From contig AP031358.1 of the NCBI GenBank assembly GCA_037833965.1, forward strand, positions 23,444,001-23,508,000: 64,000 nucleotides of DNA, read 5' to 3'. Every line of letters begins with the position of its first letter. Position 1 is the stretch's first letter. A program made the translations under genes and the position numbers. Positions 12,389-25,207 of this stretch are shown here, in pieces. Under the pieces are notes generated by a model. It searched no databases, was not told the origin of the DNA, and saw only the letters and a list, made by a program, of their open reading frames with translations. This DNA comes from Marchantia polymorpha subsp. ruderalis (lineage: Eukaryota; Streptophyta; Marchantiopsida; Marchantiales; Marchantiaceae).

Positions 12389-14750
12389 ATGGCAGCAGCA
12401 CCAGGACCTGCTGCTGCTTTCAATCCGGTTCCTCTGGCGTACCGAACAACCGGAGCAGGGACTGCAGTACCAGATTGGCTCAACAAAGGTGACAATGCCT
12501 GGCAGCTCACGGCAGCCACGCTCGTGGGACTGCAATGCATCCCCGGCCTAATGATTCTATACGGGAGTGTGGTGAAAATGAAATGGGCCATAAATGCAGC
12601 ATTCATGTCCCTGTACGCCTTCGCTGCAGTTCTCATCTGCTGGGTCTCGTGGGCTTACAAGATGTCCTTCGGCGAGCAGCTCATTCCCATCTGGGGAAAG
12701 GCAGGGCCTTCTCTGGACCAGAGATTCCTGCTCGGCCAAGCCGACCTCCCTTCCACGGGAACGGCTTTCTATCCTCCCCTGGCGCCTCTGTATCCCATGT
12801 CCACGCTCGTCTACTTCCAGTTCGTCTTCGCCGCCATCACCCTCGTCCTCATCGCAGGCTCTCTCCTGGGCCGAATGAATTTCCTAGCCTGGATGATCTT
12901 CGTGCCCCTCTGGCTCACCTGCTCTTACTCCGTCGGGGCGTTCAGTGTCTGGGGCGGCGGATTCCTCTTCCAGTGGGGCGTCATCGACTACGCTGGCGGC
13001 TATGTCATTCATCTCTCAGCTGGGGTCGCCGGCTACGTTGCTGCTTACTGGGTACGTGATTATCACTGGGCTCCCATAGCTCACGAGCTCGAGAATGGTG
13101 TCCACGAATCAGATTCTAATGTTCCTATGATCATAAAGTCAACACTCAATGTATTAGAGAAATCCTTGAGTTCCTAGCGATCTGATTCTATTGTGCGAGG
13201 AATGTTCGTTAAACATTCGCTGTCCAGCTGCCTGAACTTTAGTGAGATGGATGAGAAAAATGATCATGATCTCGTAGTTATGGATTATTTGCTCGTTCAG
13301 GTGGGGCCGAGACTGGAGAAGGACCGAGCCAACTTTCCTCCGAACAACGTGCTTCTGACTCTGGCAGGAGCTGGACTGTTGTGGCTGGGATGGAACGGGT
13401 TCAATGGTGGAGCACCATATGCGGCCAACGTAGTCGCGTCCATGGCTGTGCTCAACACGAGCATCTGCGCTTCGACCAGCTTGATCGTCTGGACGAGCAT
13501 CGATGTGCTGGTGTTCAAAAAGCCGTCGGTCATCGGAGCCGTCCAGGGGATGATCACCGGCCTCGTCGTCATCACTCCGTCTGCAGGTACCACCTTCTGT
13601 GAAGCTCCTCGTGCAAACATCACCACCCGCGGCCTTTTTCATTTCCTGCTGAACGCAGACTTTATCTGAACGAGTTCTACTATTCAATGAACACCGGTTG
13701 CAAATCGTGATACAAACTAGCAGGTTAAGCAGATAAAAAAAAACGATAATCATGGAAAATTGTAATATATAACTTATTTCCACATGTTTGTTCAAAATCA
13801 TTTAAGCATTGACTTGCAAGTTTTCACCATTGATGCCTAACGTATAGTTTTATATCAATAATAAGATGAAAGTATTTGTGAAAGAAAAAACCTGACAATC
13901 ATTTTAAGGTGATGGCACTCTATTTACAAATTTACATACTTTTGTTTTCAATGTAACAACACCAATAATGAGTATATGTCTCAAACTATGTTCACCTTGA
14001 TTATAAATTCTTAGAAATTAACTGTACAATATAGTTTTATAGCTAGTTGTGAGCTTTTTTTACATCCATATGATTTAAACTGTCCATATCATAAATCCCT
14101 GGACCTGACAGTCCGAATTTCGAGCATACAAAGTCCTGAAGCTCACTCGCCGCAGCCTCGTCCTGCTGCTGGTTATCCGAAGTGCAATGAGGCACGACTG
14201 AATGTCGGAGCTATCGTATGTGAATGTGGCAGGGTTGGTCCAAGGATGGGCTGCCATGGTAATGGGTGTGTTCGCAGGGAGCATTCCTTGGTATAGCATG
14301 ATGATTTTGGGCAAAAAGAAGCTCTTCAACGCAGTGGACGATACGCTGGGCGTGTTCCACACTCACGCAGTCGCAGGGACCATGGGCGGAGTGCTGGCAG
14401 CGTTCTTCGCGCAGCCCACTCTGAGCAACCTGTTCCTGTCCATCCCCGGCGAGCGGGGGATCGTCTACGCAGGCGACCACGGCGGCGCGCACGGTCAGAA
14501 GACCGGACTGCAGTTGCTGAAGCAGATCTGCGGTGCCCTTTTCATCATCGCCTGGAACATCGTCGTCACCTCGCTCATCTGCCAGGCCATCAAACTGCTC
14601 GTGCCGCTGCGCATGTCGGACGCCGAGCTGGCCGTCGGCGACGACGCCGCCCACGGCGAAGAGGCTTACGCTCTGTGGGGCGACGGCGAGACCTTCGATG
14701 CGTCGATGCAGGGCGCCAAAGACGACCCCGTCAAGTCCTCCAGACTCTGA
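12389..14750 (+). CDS. AMT2: AMT2/MEP-type ammonium transporter, copy C (3 exons, 488 aa)
   Basis: Ammonium transporter of the Amt/Mep/Rh family. Exons are 12389-13051, 13301-13586 and 14233-14750; introns are 249 and 646 nt. The ATG at 12389 ([10 protein letters not shown]) was chosen because it aligns with the N-termini of the other copies and lies after the predicted leader acceptor. The pore residues are conserved ([34 protein letters not shown]), as is the C-terminal [18 protein letters not shown]. This copy differs from the others at [13 protein letters not shown] ([13 protein letters not shown] elsewhere), has the longest second intron, and uses clearly more G/C at third codon positions, especially in exon 3. 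The tail after the C-terminal motif is 19 residues and ends SSRL. No lesion was seen. Confidence 0.93.
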
Positions 14751-17052
14751 TCCTTTCCGGATCGCTGGATCGCCCAAATTTTTTCCTCTCGATCGGGCTC
14801 GATTGGTTTCGGTCCGATGGTTGTGCGTAGATTTAGAAGCGTAGCTTAGAGAAGGAGCTTCTTCTGGCGTTCGAGCTGAAGCTTCTTATAATATCAATGT
14901 GTCCACCACCACCATTTTAATTGAAGTTCCTCACGGTTTCCGTCTGCCATCATCAGCTCGAGGGTCCGACTTCTTTTGCTTTTGTGTGCGCACATGCACG
15001 CCCGGGCTTCATATTCTGCCCCATCTTCTTCCTTCACTCTGCCCGAAGCGTGAAAAGATTGTTGAAGTTTTACCATGCATGACCAAATGCACGACATGCA
15101 CGACATTCGATCGATACATCGTAACGACATAGCAGCTTACAGAAAATTCGTCGATCATGAAATATCTAACAAGTCCACGAGGTTTTGACTCCTCGATTCC
15201 CTCCCAAAGTTGGAATTTCACGAACATTAGCAATGATTGGTTTATCCATCCACGATCATCCTGCCCGTTGTCTTCACTGCCATCTCGGAATTGGAACTTG
15301 AAAGCCGATCTTCGAGACACAGACACTGATTTCGAGCACGGAAGAGCATGATGCACGAAACGACGAATTCTCCTGGTCTACCGCACTAACAAGGTCAAAG
15401 TTTCAACTCCTTGAGGATACGAGACATAAATATCTACGAGCTCGAGGTATCTCGACAATGAATTGACTTAATAGAGCTCGGACATGAAGAATTACTGATC
15501 GATGGACATTGAAGAAAATCTGAAGGGGACTGATGCCGGCCGAGAATCCACGGGAATGAAGTATTGGAAGGGCACGATTCATAGCATTGCATCACAAGAA
15601 ATAGAGAGAGGGATCAGCTCACAGATGAAGGGCAGATCATATCTTCACAAACACCGAACGATAACAATAATTCTTGAAGAGAACTGGCCAGTGAATGCCT
15701 AAAATCTGGCAGACCTTTACATGAAAGTATGACAATAGATTTACAATAGAAGCTCAATGCTTCGAAGCCTAGAAAATCCTCACTTTCCATTCATGTGATC
15801 CACGAAATCATCAGAGCGTCATCAATATTCCAATGGCAAGGGCTGTAGGGGCATATCTCACGGACTTACTGAAATCTGCTAGATCAGCCTCGCTCGTGGT
15901 ATATACCATTCTTCCACTGGATATCAATCTCAGCACAGAGAGAGAAAAATCCAAGACTTCGAGATGTTTACGTATCTTAACTGATATGCTTCGTACCTGT
16001 ATATGAAGATGGCCCTACACAGTATAATACTCTGAGCGGTCAGTCGTAAATTTTTTCATGATTCTACATAGGTTCTACATGAAATGTGAAAGATATGCAT
16101 AGTTCAACAATCTGAATTCAAGCTCCATATATAAATATATATGAAGGTTAAATAAAAGTTTGGCTGTTATAAAGAACGATGAGGTCGTAAGAGCTCTTGC
16201 GTTTCTTCTCTTGTGATTCGGCGAAACGTTACCTGGGTTCTAGCTCGGCCATGCGGACACTCGAGCATTTGCAGGTGAGAATCGGTGAAACATCAGAGTC
16301 TTATGAGGAAGATCCATAGCTGGAATCGAATGTGCTGTTGCACGACCGCAGTGCAGTTTTCTACCCGGGACTGTCATGGATGAGAACCAGAGCGGGACAT
16401 CAGTTCCGACCTTGGGATTTCTCCAAAGAGCAAGAGCTGGACTCGAACTTTTTCATCTTACTAATAAAAGTGCTCCCGCTTTCCCCTTGAGTTCCATCGG
16501 CTTCATCACCGGACGTCGTTTGCATGTATGTGTCAACTCTGAGGACTTATAATATTCACTCATAGAGTCAAAACCATCACTTCGTCAGAGGATCCAGACA
16601 TTTCGGGTAGACGACGTGCCATTTGATCAAATGTTCCATGCCCGACCCGAAGCCATCTCTCCTTTTATTAATCAGGAGAATATTGTATGAAGCAACAGGC
16701 AGATCCAGTTGTGGAGTTCCGATTGGGGCCATGCTCACTAAAATTGACGCAAAGTGCTTGTACATGTGATCCTGAAATCAGGATGAATGCCTATTATATG
16801 AATGTCAGTGGCATAGAGCTAGTGGTCAAGTGGAAGAAAATATTTAAACTATTGTAACACTTTCATCGCTAGAACATCAAAAACTTACAGTTTTGGATGC
16901 AGTTTTCCAGAGTCTTGAACGTATTCAACTCCGAGAGAAAACTTGATTCCTTAATAATCTAGCAAATGGCAGCTGGCCTCAATCTGTACGAGTTCCGGTT
17001 ATAAAAAGTAAGGACGATAGCAAGTACGTACGGTCGCATTCACGTACATACG
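14751..17052. other. Intergenic sequence between AMT copies C and D
   Basis: I see no gene here. It holds the 3' flank of copy C and then mixed sequence. Short AT-rich segments occur near 16120-16145, but no inverted repeat or transposon terminus was identified. Confidence 0.5.
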
Positions 17053-17612
17053 CATGCTTCCATCCTGCAGTATGAGACTCATCGAAGCTATAAAACCAGC
17101 GAACTTCTCCAGATAACATATCTTCTCAAGAGCTCCTCACGACATTGACATACAGTGACCTCTCTGTATCCGCCTCGTCTTGGCATGCGAGTATTACAAC
17201 CACAAGACATCCACTAGCTTTTAATTCAACATTCTGCATCTACCCGCAGGAAAATTTGAAGGTAGTACTTAGATTCCAAGAGTAGCCTGTTGCATCCATG
17301 AGTTTCGCAGATATTTATATTATGGCGTGTCGAGCTCCATCACTGCTTGCTAAATTGAGTACAGATGAATACTTCTTCTTCCCTGAGAATGTTCCAAAAT
17401 CTGAGCTTTGGTGATTGAGTTTAACTTTGAATTTGGATTGAAGTCTGTCTGGTCTGTACGAGGACTTGGCTTCACACCGTCCTTCTAGCGGTGGAAAACT
17501 AATTGTTCTAACTGTTGTATGTATGTACTCGTGCTCACAAACTGCAGACCATCATCACAAACATAATTGAGCTGCGTCCTCTGTACTCCGATTCTTGTCC
17601 AGACAAGAAGAA
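17053..17612 (+). promoter_or_regulatory. Promoter and 5' leader of AMT copy D, with predicted leader intron
   Basis: CATGC lies at 17053-17057 and CTATAAAACCAGC at 17098-17110, 46 bp apart and about 515 bp before the ATG. CTATAAAACCAGCGAAC is identical in copy E and is followed in both by (A/T)TCTCC. A leader intron is predicted from TTGAAG|GTAGT (intron from 17262) to AACTGCAG (ending 17547), 65 nt before the ATG. Confidence 0.55.
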
Positions 17613-19809
17613 ATGGCACAAGCTCCAGGGCCTGCTGCTTTCAATGTAGTACCTCTGGCGTACCAAACCACTGGTGACGGGACTGCGGCCCCTGATTGGC
17701 TTAACAAAGGTGACAACGCCTGGCAGCTCACGGCATCCACGCTTGTTGGAATGCAGTGCATTCCCGGGTTGATGATTTTGTACGGGAGCGTCGTTAAGAA
17801 GAAGTGGGCTATCAATTCTGCCTTCATGTGCCTCTATGCATTCGCAGCAGTCCTCATCTGCTGGACTGCATGGGCTTACAAAATGTCCTTCGGAGAGCAG
17901 CTCCTCCCTCTTTGGGGGAGAGCTGGGCCTTCTCTTGACCAGAAATTCTTGCTTAAACAAGCTTTCCTCCCCTCCACCGGAACAGACTTTTATCCTCCAT
18001 TGGCACCCATGTATCCGATGGCAACACTCGTCTACTTCCAGTTCGTGTTTGCCGCTATCACTCTGGTCCTTATTGCAGGATCTCTGCTGGGCCGTATGAA
18101 CTTTCTGGCTTGGATGCTGTTCGTCCCCCTCTGGCTCACGTGCTCTTACACCGTGGGAGCTTTCAGTGTGTGGGGTGGCGGCTTCCTATTCCAGTGGGGC
18201 GTCATTGATTATGCTGGTGGATACGTCATCCATCTATCAGCTGGAGTGGCTGGCTATGTCGCTGCTTACTGGGTTTGTATTTCTCTCTCGAGTGAACGAG
18301 CGTCCATCTACACATTTATGAGTTCAATTTTGTACATTGAACCAAAGATGCTTTCTAAAATCAAATCAAGTTTATTTGAGCGAGTTCCGTCAAACGACCT
18401 GTGTATCATTCATGCTGTAAATGCAGATATCAGCTCCACTGAAAAAAAACTTACATTCATCTTTCCAAGGTTGTGAAAGTTTGACTTTTGAATTTCTCTG
18501 TAGTTGGTCAGTTGAGAATAAGCATTTGACTAACTCCAGCTCAATATTAATCTCTTCAGGTTGGCCCCAGACTAGAGAAAGACCGCAAAAACTTTCCTCC
18601 AAACAACGTCTTGCTCACTTTGGCCGGATCAGGTCTGCTGTGGCTGGGCTGGAATGGATTCAACGGAGGAGCACCCTACGCAGCCAACATTGTATCGTCG
18701 ATGGCAGTACTGAACACGAACATATGCGCTGCAACCAGCCTGCTCGTCTGGACCAGCATAGACGTCATCGTTTTCAAGAAGCCATCAGTGATAGGTGCCG
18801 TTCAGGGTATGATCACGGGCTTGGTTGTCATCACTCCATCTGCAGGTAATCTCAGCACTTGCAATTAAAGATATGACGAGAGAGTTGAAGGAACTTACAC
18901 TTTAGTACCCGTTCACATGCGGAGAATGTTGTAGCTTCAGAATTCAGGCGAGGCTGCTCCATACTCTCATCAAACCTAACTCTGCATAAATGCACCAAAA
19001 TTGGCATTATTCCAGTAGTAGTGTATGACATTGTGCTAGTGACATCGAATGCAGTTGTAAAGTTCTGCACAATTTCACGACAGGAAACAATTTGAGAAAT
19101 ATCTAAGGCACTGTAGGCAGGAATCTATCACAAAAAATTTAATCCGTTAATCAATCGATGCGTTCGATGAATTCGATTTATCTTAAGAGGAGGCTAGTGA
19201 GCTGCTTGCATCTTCCATTTCATAACGAGCAGGCTGCATCATTCACGACTGTCTCTGACACCAATCATTCACCTTCATATTGCAGGTTTGGTTCAAGGGT
19301 GGGCAGCCATGGTCATGGGAGTGTTCGCAGGAAGCGTTCCATGGTACAGCATGATGATTCTGGGCAAGAAGAAACTCTTCAACATCGTCGACGACACATT
19401 GGGCGTATTCCACACTCACGCAGTGGCAGGTTCGATGGGAGGAGTGCTGGCAGCATTCTTCGCGCAGCCCACTCTAAACAACCTCTTCTTGTCGATTCCC
19501 GAGGAGAGGGGGATCATCTACGCCGGCGATCATGGCGGCATCCACGGTGAGAAGACAGGACTGCAGCTTCTCAAGCAGATCTGTGGAGCTCTCTTCATCG
19601 TTGGATGGAACATCATCTCGACCACCATCATCTGCCAGGCCATCAAGCTCGTGGTGCCTCTTCGGATGTCGGACGAGGAGCTGAAAGTGGGCGACGATGC
19701 CGCCCACGGAGAGGAAGCGTACGCGCTGTGGGGCGATGGAGAGATCTTCGACGCGTCCATGCACAATGCCGACTCATTCTCCATGAAAGAGTTCAATGGC
19801 AAGTCGTAG
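17613..19809 (+). CDS. AMT2: AMT2/MEP-type ammonium transporter, copy D (3 exons, 489 aa)
   Basis: Ammonium transporter of the Amt/Mep/Rh family. Exons are 17613-18272, 18560-18845 and 19286-19809; introns are 287 and 440 nt, with a GTTTGT donor at intron 1. The ATG begins [10 protein letters not shown], as in copy B; upstream in-frame codons (MSRQEE-like, from a TTG) are judged to be leader. The conserved Asp (IDYAGG), both pore histidines (VIHLSAG and FHTHAVAG) and [13 protein letters not shown] are intact. Small copy-specific differences are ICWTAWAYK and [11 protein letters not shown] in the N-terminal half. The C-terminal [18 protein letters not shown] motif is followed by a 21-residue tail ending NGKS. 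Its core promoter is nearly identical to that of copy E, although the coding sequence is not especially close to E. Confidence 0.93.
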
Positions 19810-20039
19810 GCAGCTTAAGATCAGTTCCGACCTTCCCCGGACTCCATTCCATTCCATTCTAGATTAGGTCAGAGGCTAGTGAGCACCCGATAATTAGGAG
19901 AATAATAATTCTAACATCAACCCCCGATCTCGTTGGAGGAATCGCCCCTTCGAAGATACGGCTGAGAAGCACAATTCCTTCTCGACATTTAACTAATTCA
20001 TGTACTCTATCCATCGTCTTGATGGACCTGAAATTCCAA

Positions 20040-20061
20040 TCAAAAGACCGCGGTCTTTTGA
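20040..20061. repeat. 22-bp perfect palindrome downstream of copy D
   Basis: TCAAAAGACCG is followed directly by its reverse complement CGGTCTTTTGA, with no spacer. It lies 231 bp after the stop codon of copy D. Confidence 0.95.
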
Positions 20062-20399
20062 CCGAGAAACCGCGCGGACTGCTTATTCCGGAAATTGTTT
20101 TTTCTATCAGCTACCGGACACATGCGATCGTACCCATTTGCTACTCCCAAGATGACCATAATGTGAGTTTCAAGAATCGTATCTATCGTATAACCATTTG
20201 GAGAACGAAGAGCTCGAGAACGCATCTCTTGGTGGACTCATTCGTCCCATTGATGTACTAGACTCTTCTCCTGACGGCTTTCACCCTTGTTAGCCTCGAC
20301 GGGGTCTTCTCGTCGTTTTTGCATCTTACTTCTGTAGTCAAATGAGCTGATTTCACTGTCACCTGGTTGATCCCAGACCCAGCTGATGATATGCCTTAT

Positions 20400-20870
20400 C
20401 GAACCAATTTTCTTTTATTTTGATTTTTTAATGATGAATAACTCTATTATAAATATTTTCTTAAATTAAATATGGATTGAACTTAGAGTTCTGAAATACA
20501 ATGAAATTTTTTATTGCATTTGATTTTATATTTTTACTATAGTTAGATAGGAATTAGAGAATATATATATAATTTTATTTTATATTTTTTACTAAATTTT
20601 AACTATCTAAATTTAAATTATGTAAATGATGGATAATACATATTTTTGAGACATAATTAATTGTATAATATACATCGTTTATAGATAATTTACTACCTTT
20701 TATTAGATTAATTTATAACACACAAACTAGTAAATTCGTTTATACATATATTCCTTAAAAATATCATAAATAAAATTCATAAAAACAGAAACTAACTTTA
20801 AAACTTAATATTATTCTTATATAATTCTTATTCAAATTATATTTACCTAAAAAGGTTTGTACTTGTTCCA
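20400..20870. other. AT-rich island
   Basis: Almost entirely A/T, with long A- and T-runs and no open frame, between sequences of ordinary composition. Similar islands lie at about 29700-30500 and 45300-46500. It could be an old transposon remnant or a matrix-attachment-like region; no terminal repeats were seen. Confidence 0.6.
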
Positions 20871-23800
20871 AGTCCAACGTAGATAGTTGGATGTATAAGA
20901 AGTCCGACGGGCAGACTTTGGACGTTAATGGTTCATCGAGATCGACAAAGCTCGATGCTTCGACATTCAGTCTGGCTGCTGGGCGAGTTCGTTGGACCAG
21001 AAGACTTCGTCGAGGTCTTCTTCATATGTAGACGCTTGTGCTCGAGACATTCAACTGGGAGCTGAGAAAGTCTTGCAAACCTCATTTCAATTTCAATCAC
21101 CACCACCAAACTTCCCATGAGTAAAACGGATCCTTGCTAAGGGGCTTTTTTGAATCCAGCACGGAGTATGTGGGAATGAGGATTGATAGTTTGAATCATC
21201 GTTGGCATCATGTGAGATTATGGAGTTCGAGCGTGAGAAATGACTGGCTGGCATCATGGAGAGTTTAATCCAATAGGGCGTGGCTGGCTCGGTTTTCTTG
21301 TTATCACCAGGAGCAAAATGATGCATCTAACTCCGATGGACGCAGCCATCATATGCAAACAAAGGCAGCTGCATGAGGTTTGTGACTCACAGCACGCTCG
21401 ATTGATATGACTTTTTGGCCGAGACGAAGATGACGAAAATCATGTCCTCGAGATCCTTCGCACTCCTCTGCTGATTCCGTACTTCATGAAATCAATTGAG
21501 ATCGACATTCACTTCCACACTCTCGTCATCTTGTGGACTCTAACGACAGCGTACAGTAAAAGGACCGACCAATTTACATTTTATTTACGTTTTGACATTC
21601 GTGGCCTTTTCAACTCAAGGATGCCCACGGCTCAACTAGTCAACCCTCAGGCTGTTCTGCTGGGTAACAAACTTTGCGCCATTTCTGGGATCGATCATTG
21701 ACGAGAGGACAAACTGTGGACTTCCACTGCAAGCATTCGTACAGTGCGATTGACGTGCATACGACACCTAAAGAGGCAATCTAGACCTCACAACCCTCCG
21801 GCACCAGAAAGCACCTCCCAAAGAAAAGGTTGCTGCAAGTACGTACTGCCGCAAGAAATCAAATTTTGTTTACGCATTCTAGATCAGAAGGTAGATATGG
21901 ATTGCCAGATTTGTAGAAAAGAAGATCTCAATTGCAGGAGCACCATCATCACTCCTTGTACCATGACCTATGACTCGACGAGAAAATTTTCTAACCCTAG
22001 TCTTGTATGAGCGAGAATGTAGCTGCACTCCTTTGGCTCTGTGAACAGCCGCCGTTGTACGGGCCCGATTGCGGAAGAGGAAATTGGGACCTCAGCGACT
22101 CTGATGTCGACCCTGAAGCGGCGCTCGGGTGGAGATGTTCCACTTTAGCAAGTGCATAGGACTCGACCAATTCAGCACTCGTGGAGACAGCATGTGGAGT
22201 TGCTGGATGCTTTTGCAGCTAAAGACGAGTCCCTCCATTTGGTACTGATTTGTCTGGCACAGGCGTTCTCTATTCGGGGACGGTGAGATTGTGCTCTCCA
22301 CTAGATGGATGTGAGATCGATCATCACTTATTAGCTCTTGATTTGAAGTCTTGCTCTTCAAGAGAAGTTGGATTTTGGCATGTCAACGAAAAGTGCCAGA
22401 GCAAAATTTCAGTATATTTCGACCTGAATTGTGCGAGAATCAAATCCAAGCAGGGCGATTTTACCGGCATCTTACATACAATGCCGAGGAACAGATGTGC
22501 TGGATTTCCATGCGCTAGCCTCCCAAAGTTGATGACTATGATCTTCGCACTCGATTCCTACATCCATTCATTGACTGGTGTAATCCGTTGGTGTAGAATC
22601 TGGAACAAGTGTTAGCCCCGGCTGTTGTTGGTTGTTGATTCCTGTTGAGCACATTCGCACTTCACATTCTCTGGCCGGCCGTTGCATGTGCAAGGAAGAT
22701 GTGGAAGATCTGCGCAGTGAAGAGGAGGGAAGAGAGAAGGCAGAAATAGAAGCCGGGATGGCAGTGTTACGTTCATGGAGAGAGACTTAAGGTCAGGTCG
22801 GGTATCAAATGGCAAAGATTTTCAACCTTTCGAATAATGGAGATGCAGAATGTAGATCTCGGCGTCGATGTGTTTTTCAGAGCAATTGAACTCTTTTCGT
22901 AGAGACCTCAAGTAGCAAAAGTGCATGGCTTCTATTTCAAATTCGTTTGGGTTCAAAGTACTAGAATCGTGGAGAGCGTGTTCGTGTGGGTTATTCTACA
23001 CTCTCCCTCTGCCATCCATCGCGAACACAATTCCGTGTACCGGTGTTTATGCTATAATTCACAACTCATTGTTGTATGGGAATTTCAAATTTTCAATTGC
23101 AGAGTGAAAGATCTGGTTTGTACCCAGGATGTGATTGTGGGTCTTTGTGTCGTGGAAAAAACCTCTGACTTGGATGTGTATGGATTGCATTGTTCAATGT
23201 CAACGGTAATGGATTTTGTTCATTTTGCTCATAGAAATAAAAACGTGAAAAAATAGGTTTGATGTCTTAATTCTTAAAAAAACTAGTTGAGCATAATTTA
23301 AGAAATGTAGTTAAACTCTAAACTTTAACTCTATGGACGTTTATGAACTTCATGTTCACTTGTAATGTACTGAGTGAGGGGAGTAGATCCTCAAGACAAC
23401 AGAAGCTTTCTTACAGCAAAATTTTGAATTTTCTTTTACCACAATATCTGGTGATAGAGAATATTAAAACATTTTCTAAGCCCCTCCTCAGTACACCTTG
23501 CGTTTCTTTGATCATTCTTTGAAATTTTTCTACCGCCATCTACATATCTTTATGATGTAAATCATGCAGATTTTGATCATCAATATCAATATGTCATCTG
23601 GTAAGGTCACAAAATTCTCATATTCTTTTCTATTCAGATAAGTTGATTTGTTAATATTATGTCATCTCATACATGTTAATGTCTTGTGAGTACAATTTTA
23701 TGCAAAGTAATCAGATTGGACTCCTAGTACGTTCAGTGAAGTGATGCTCAGCTCCAAAATAAGATGTTAAAATGGGACATATCAATTACATTCCCTACAT

Positions 23801-25207
23801 AATTCAGAGGGTCTATATAAAACCCCGATGATACAAGTACCTGCTACAAGTGGTGGAAGACCGGTTTTCCATTTAAGTCCTGGAAGCGTTTACCTCTCTG
23901 GCCTGTTACAGATCAGCAGGATCCGGTGTCCATAACTTCCGTGACCATTTTGGTAACCCGGTTTCAATTAGCAAGATGCATGCTGTAATGTGGGTCCTCA
24001 AATGCATGTTCAGATGTAGTATGCAGAGGTTTCTCACAGATCTGTCATGGCAGCATACTGTGCTCATTAGCAACCCAATCTGCCGATATTTCCTCAGGAT
24101 ATGCGATATTCAGCTTGCAATTGCATCGATTCAAGCACAAGCCTTCGTGGACGCTCGATCTTCTGCGTCTCCATCTCGAGGTGTCTTTTGTTGTGGAGTG
24201 GGGTCAACAGCAAGAAATCATTTTATAACTAGCGTCTATTCATAGTCGTATATACTTCGTCTTTGACCGAATCACCTTATTTTAAGCATTCATGGCCAAA
24301 CAGACTCAGAGAAAAGATGAGGAAAACTGTATCAAGCTCTGCAGCTGAAGCAAAAGAAGAACGGGCACACCATTTCGAAAGAGGCTGAACCCTCTCATAT
24401 TTTGGTTACATGGCAGCTCCTACTCATGAAAGTCCTCGATCGTGCACCTTGTAATTGGTCCCATGTCTCGATCTATGGAGCTCAAACTTAATTTCTGAGA
24501 TTATGAAATGCAAGATGTTTTCAAATCAATCTGAATAACAAGAGGAATGTTCGCAACAGTAAACGGAAGATGAACTGGACCTGGGCATGACGATGCGTAT
24601 TTTGCTAGTGCAAGTCGGAATTAGAGAAAAACACCTGATGACAAACGTAAACCGCATTGTATATATTCATTATAAATCAAAATATACGAAGATATTGATA
24701 CACAAAGGTGTGAATATCCAAGGAAAACACCCCCAGATCTCCACTCTGAGGACAGTTGGTCGAGTATGTAAACATGCTGCGGAACGATTAAGTTGACAGC
24801 TCCGAGCAATACCGGAAGATGCCCGAAGATTCCAGATATGCACAAGTGGTTCCTGATAAGGAGGAAGGTCACTGTATAGCACTGTCATTGGTGTCCAGTG
24901 GATTTCGACAAATTCAACACATTCCCCAGATTCATTGCGATATTACAGTGCATAGGATTCCCAGAAAGTTGGAGGTCCAAAGTTTCTCTCCTGTAAAGAG
25001 TGACTAGATTATGCTTTCCAATGTAAGACACAAAAGTTCGATCTAAGAACATTTTCAGTTCCGAAAGCCATGGAGGTGACGGAGCAGGCCATGTACATGT
25101 TCCTGTATTCCCGTCGTTTATTGTGAAAGAATCTCGTAGCAGGAAATACGCAAACGTGTTATGAGAACAGTTAAGCTCTCTCACACACGTCACCGCAATT
25201 CGACGTG

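Larger units (their letters stand above)
19810..25207. other. Intergenic sequence between AMT copies D and E
   Basis: This is the longest spacer in the array (about 5.4 kb before the copy E promoter). No gene could be recognised. It holds a 22-bp perfect palindrome (20040-20061) and a very AT-rich island at about 20400-20870. The remainder is mixed sequence with only short open frames on both strands. Confidence 0.5.

Noticed and set aside
13154..13801. A 215-codon minus-strand frame within AMT copy C
   Set aside because: It is antisense to exon 2 of the transporter and exists because of that exon's codon use. Similar shadows occur in the other copies.
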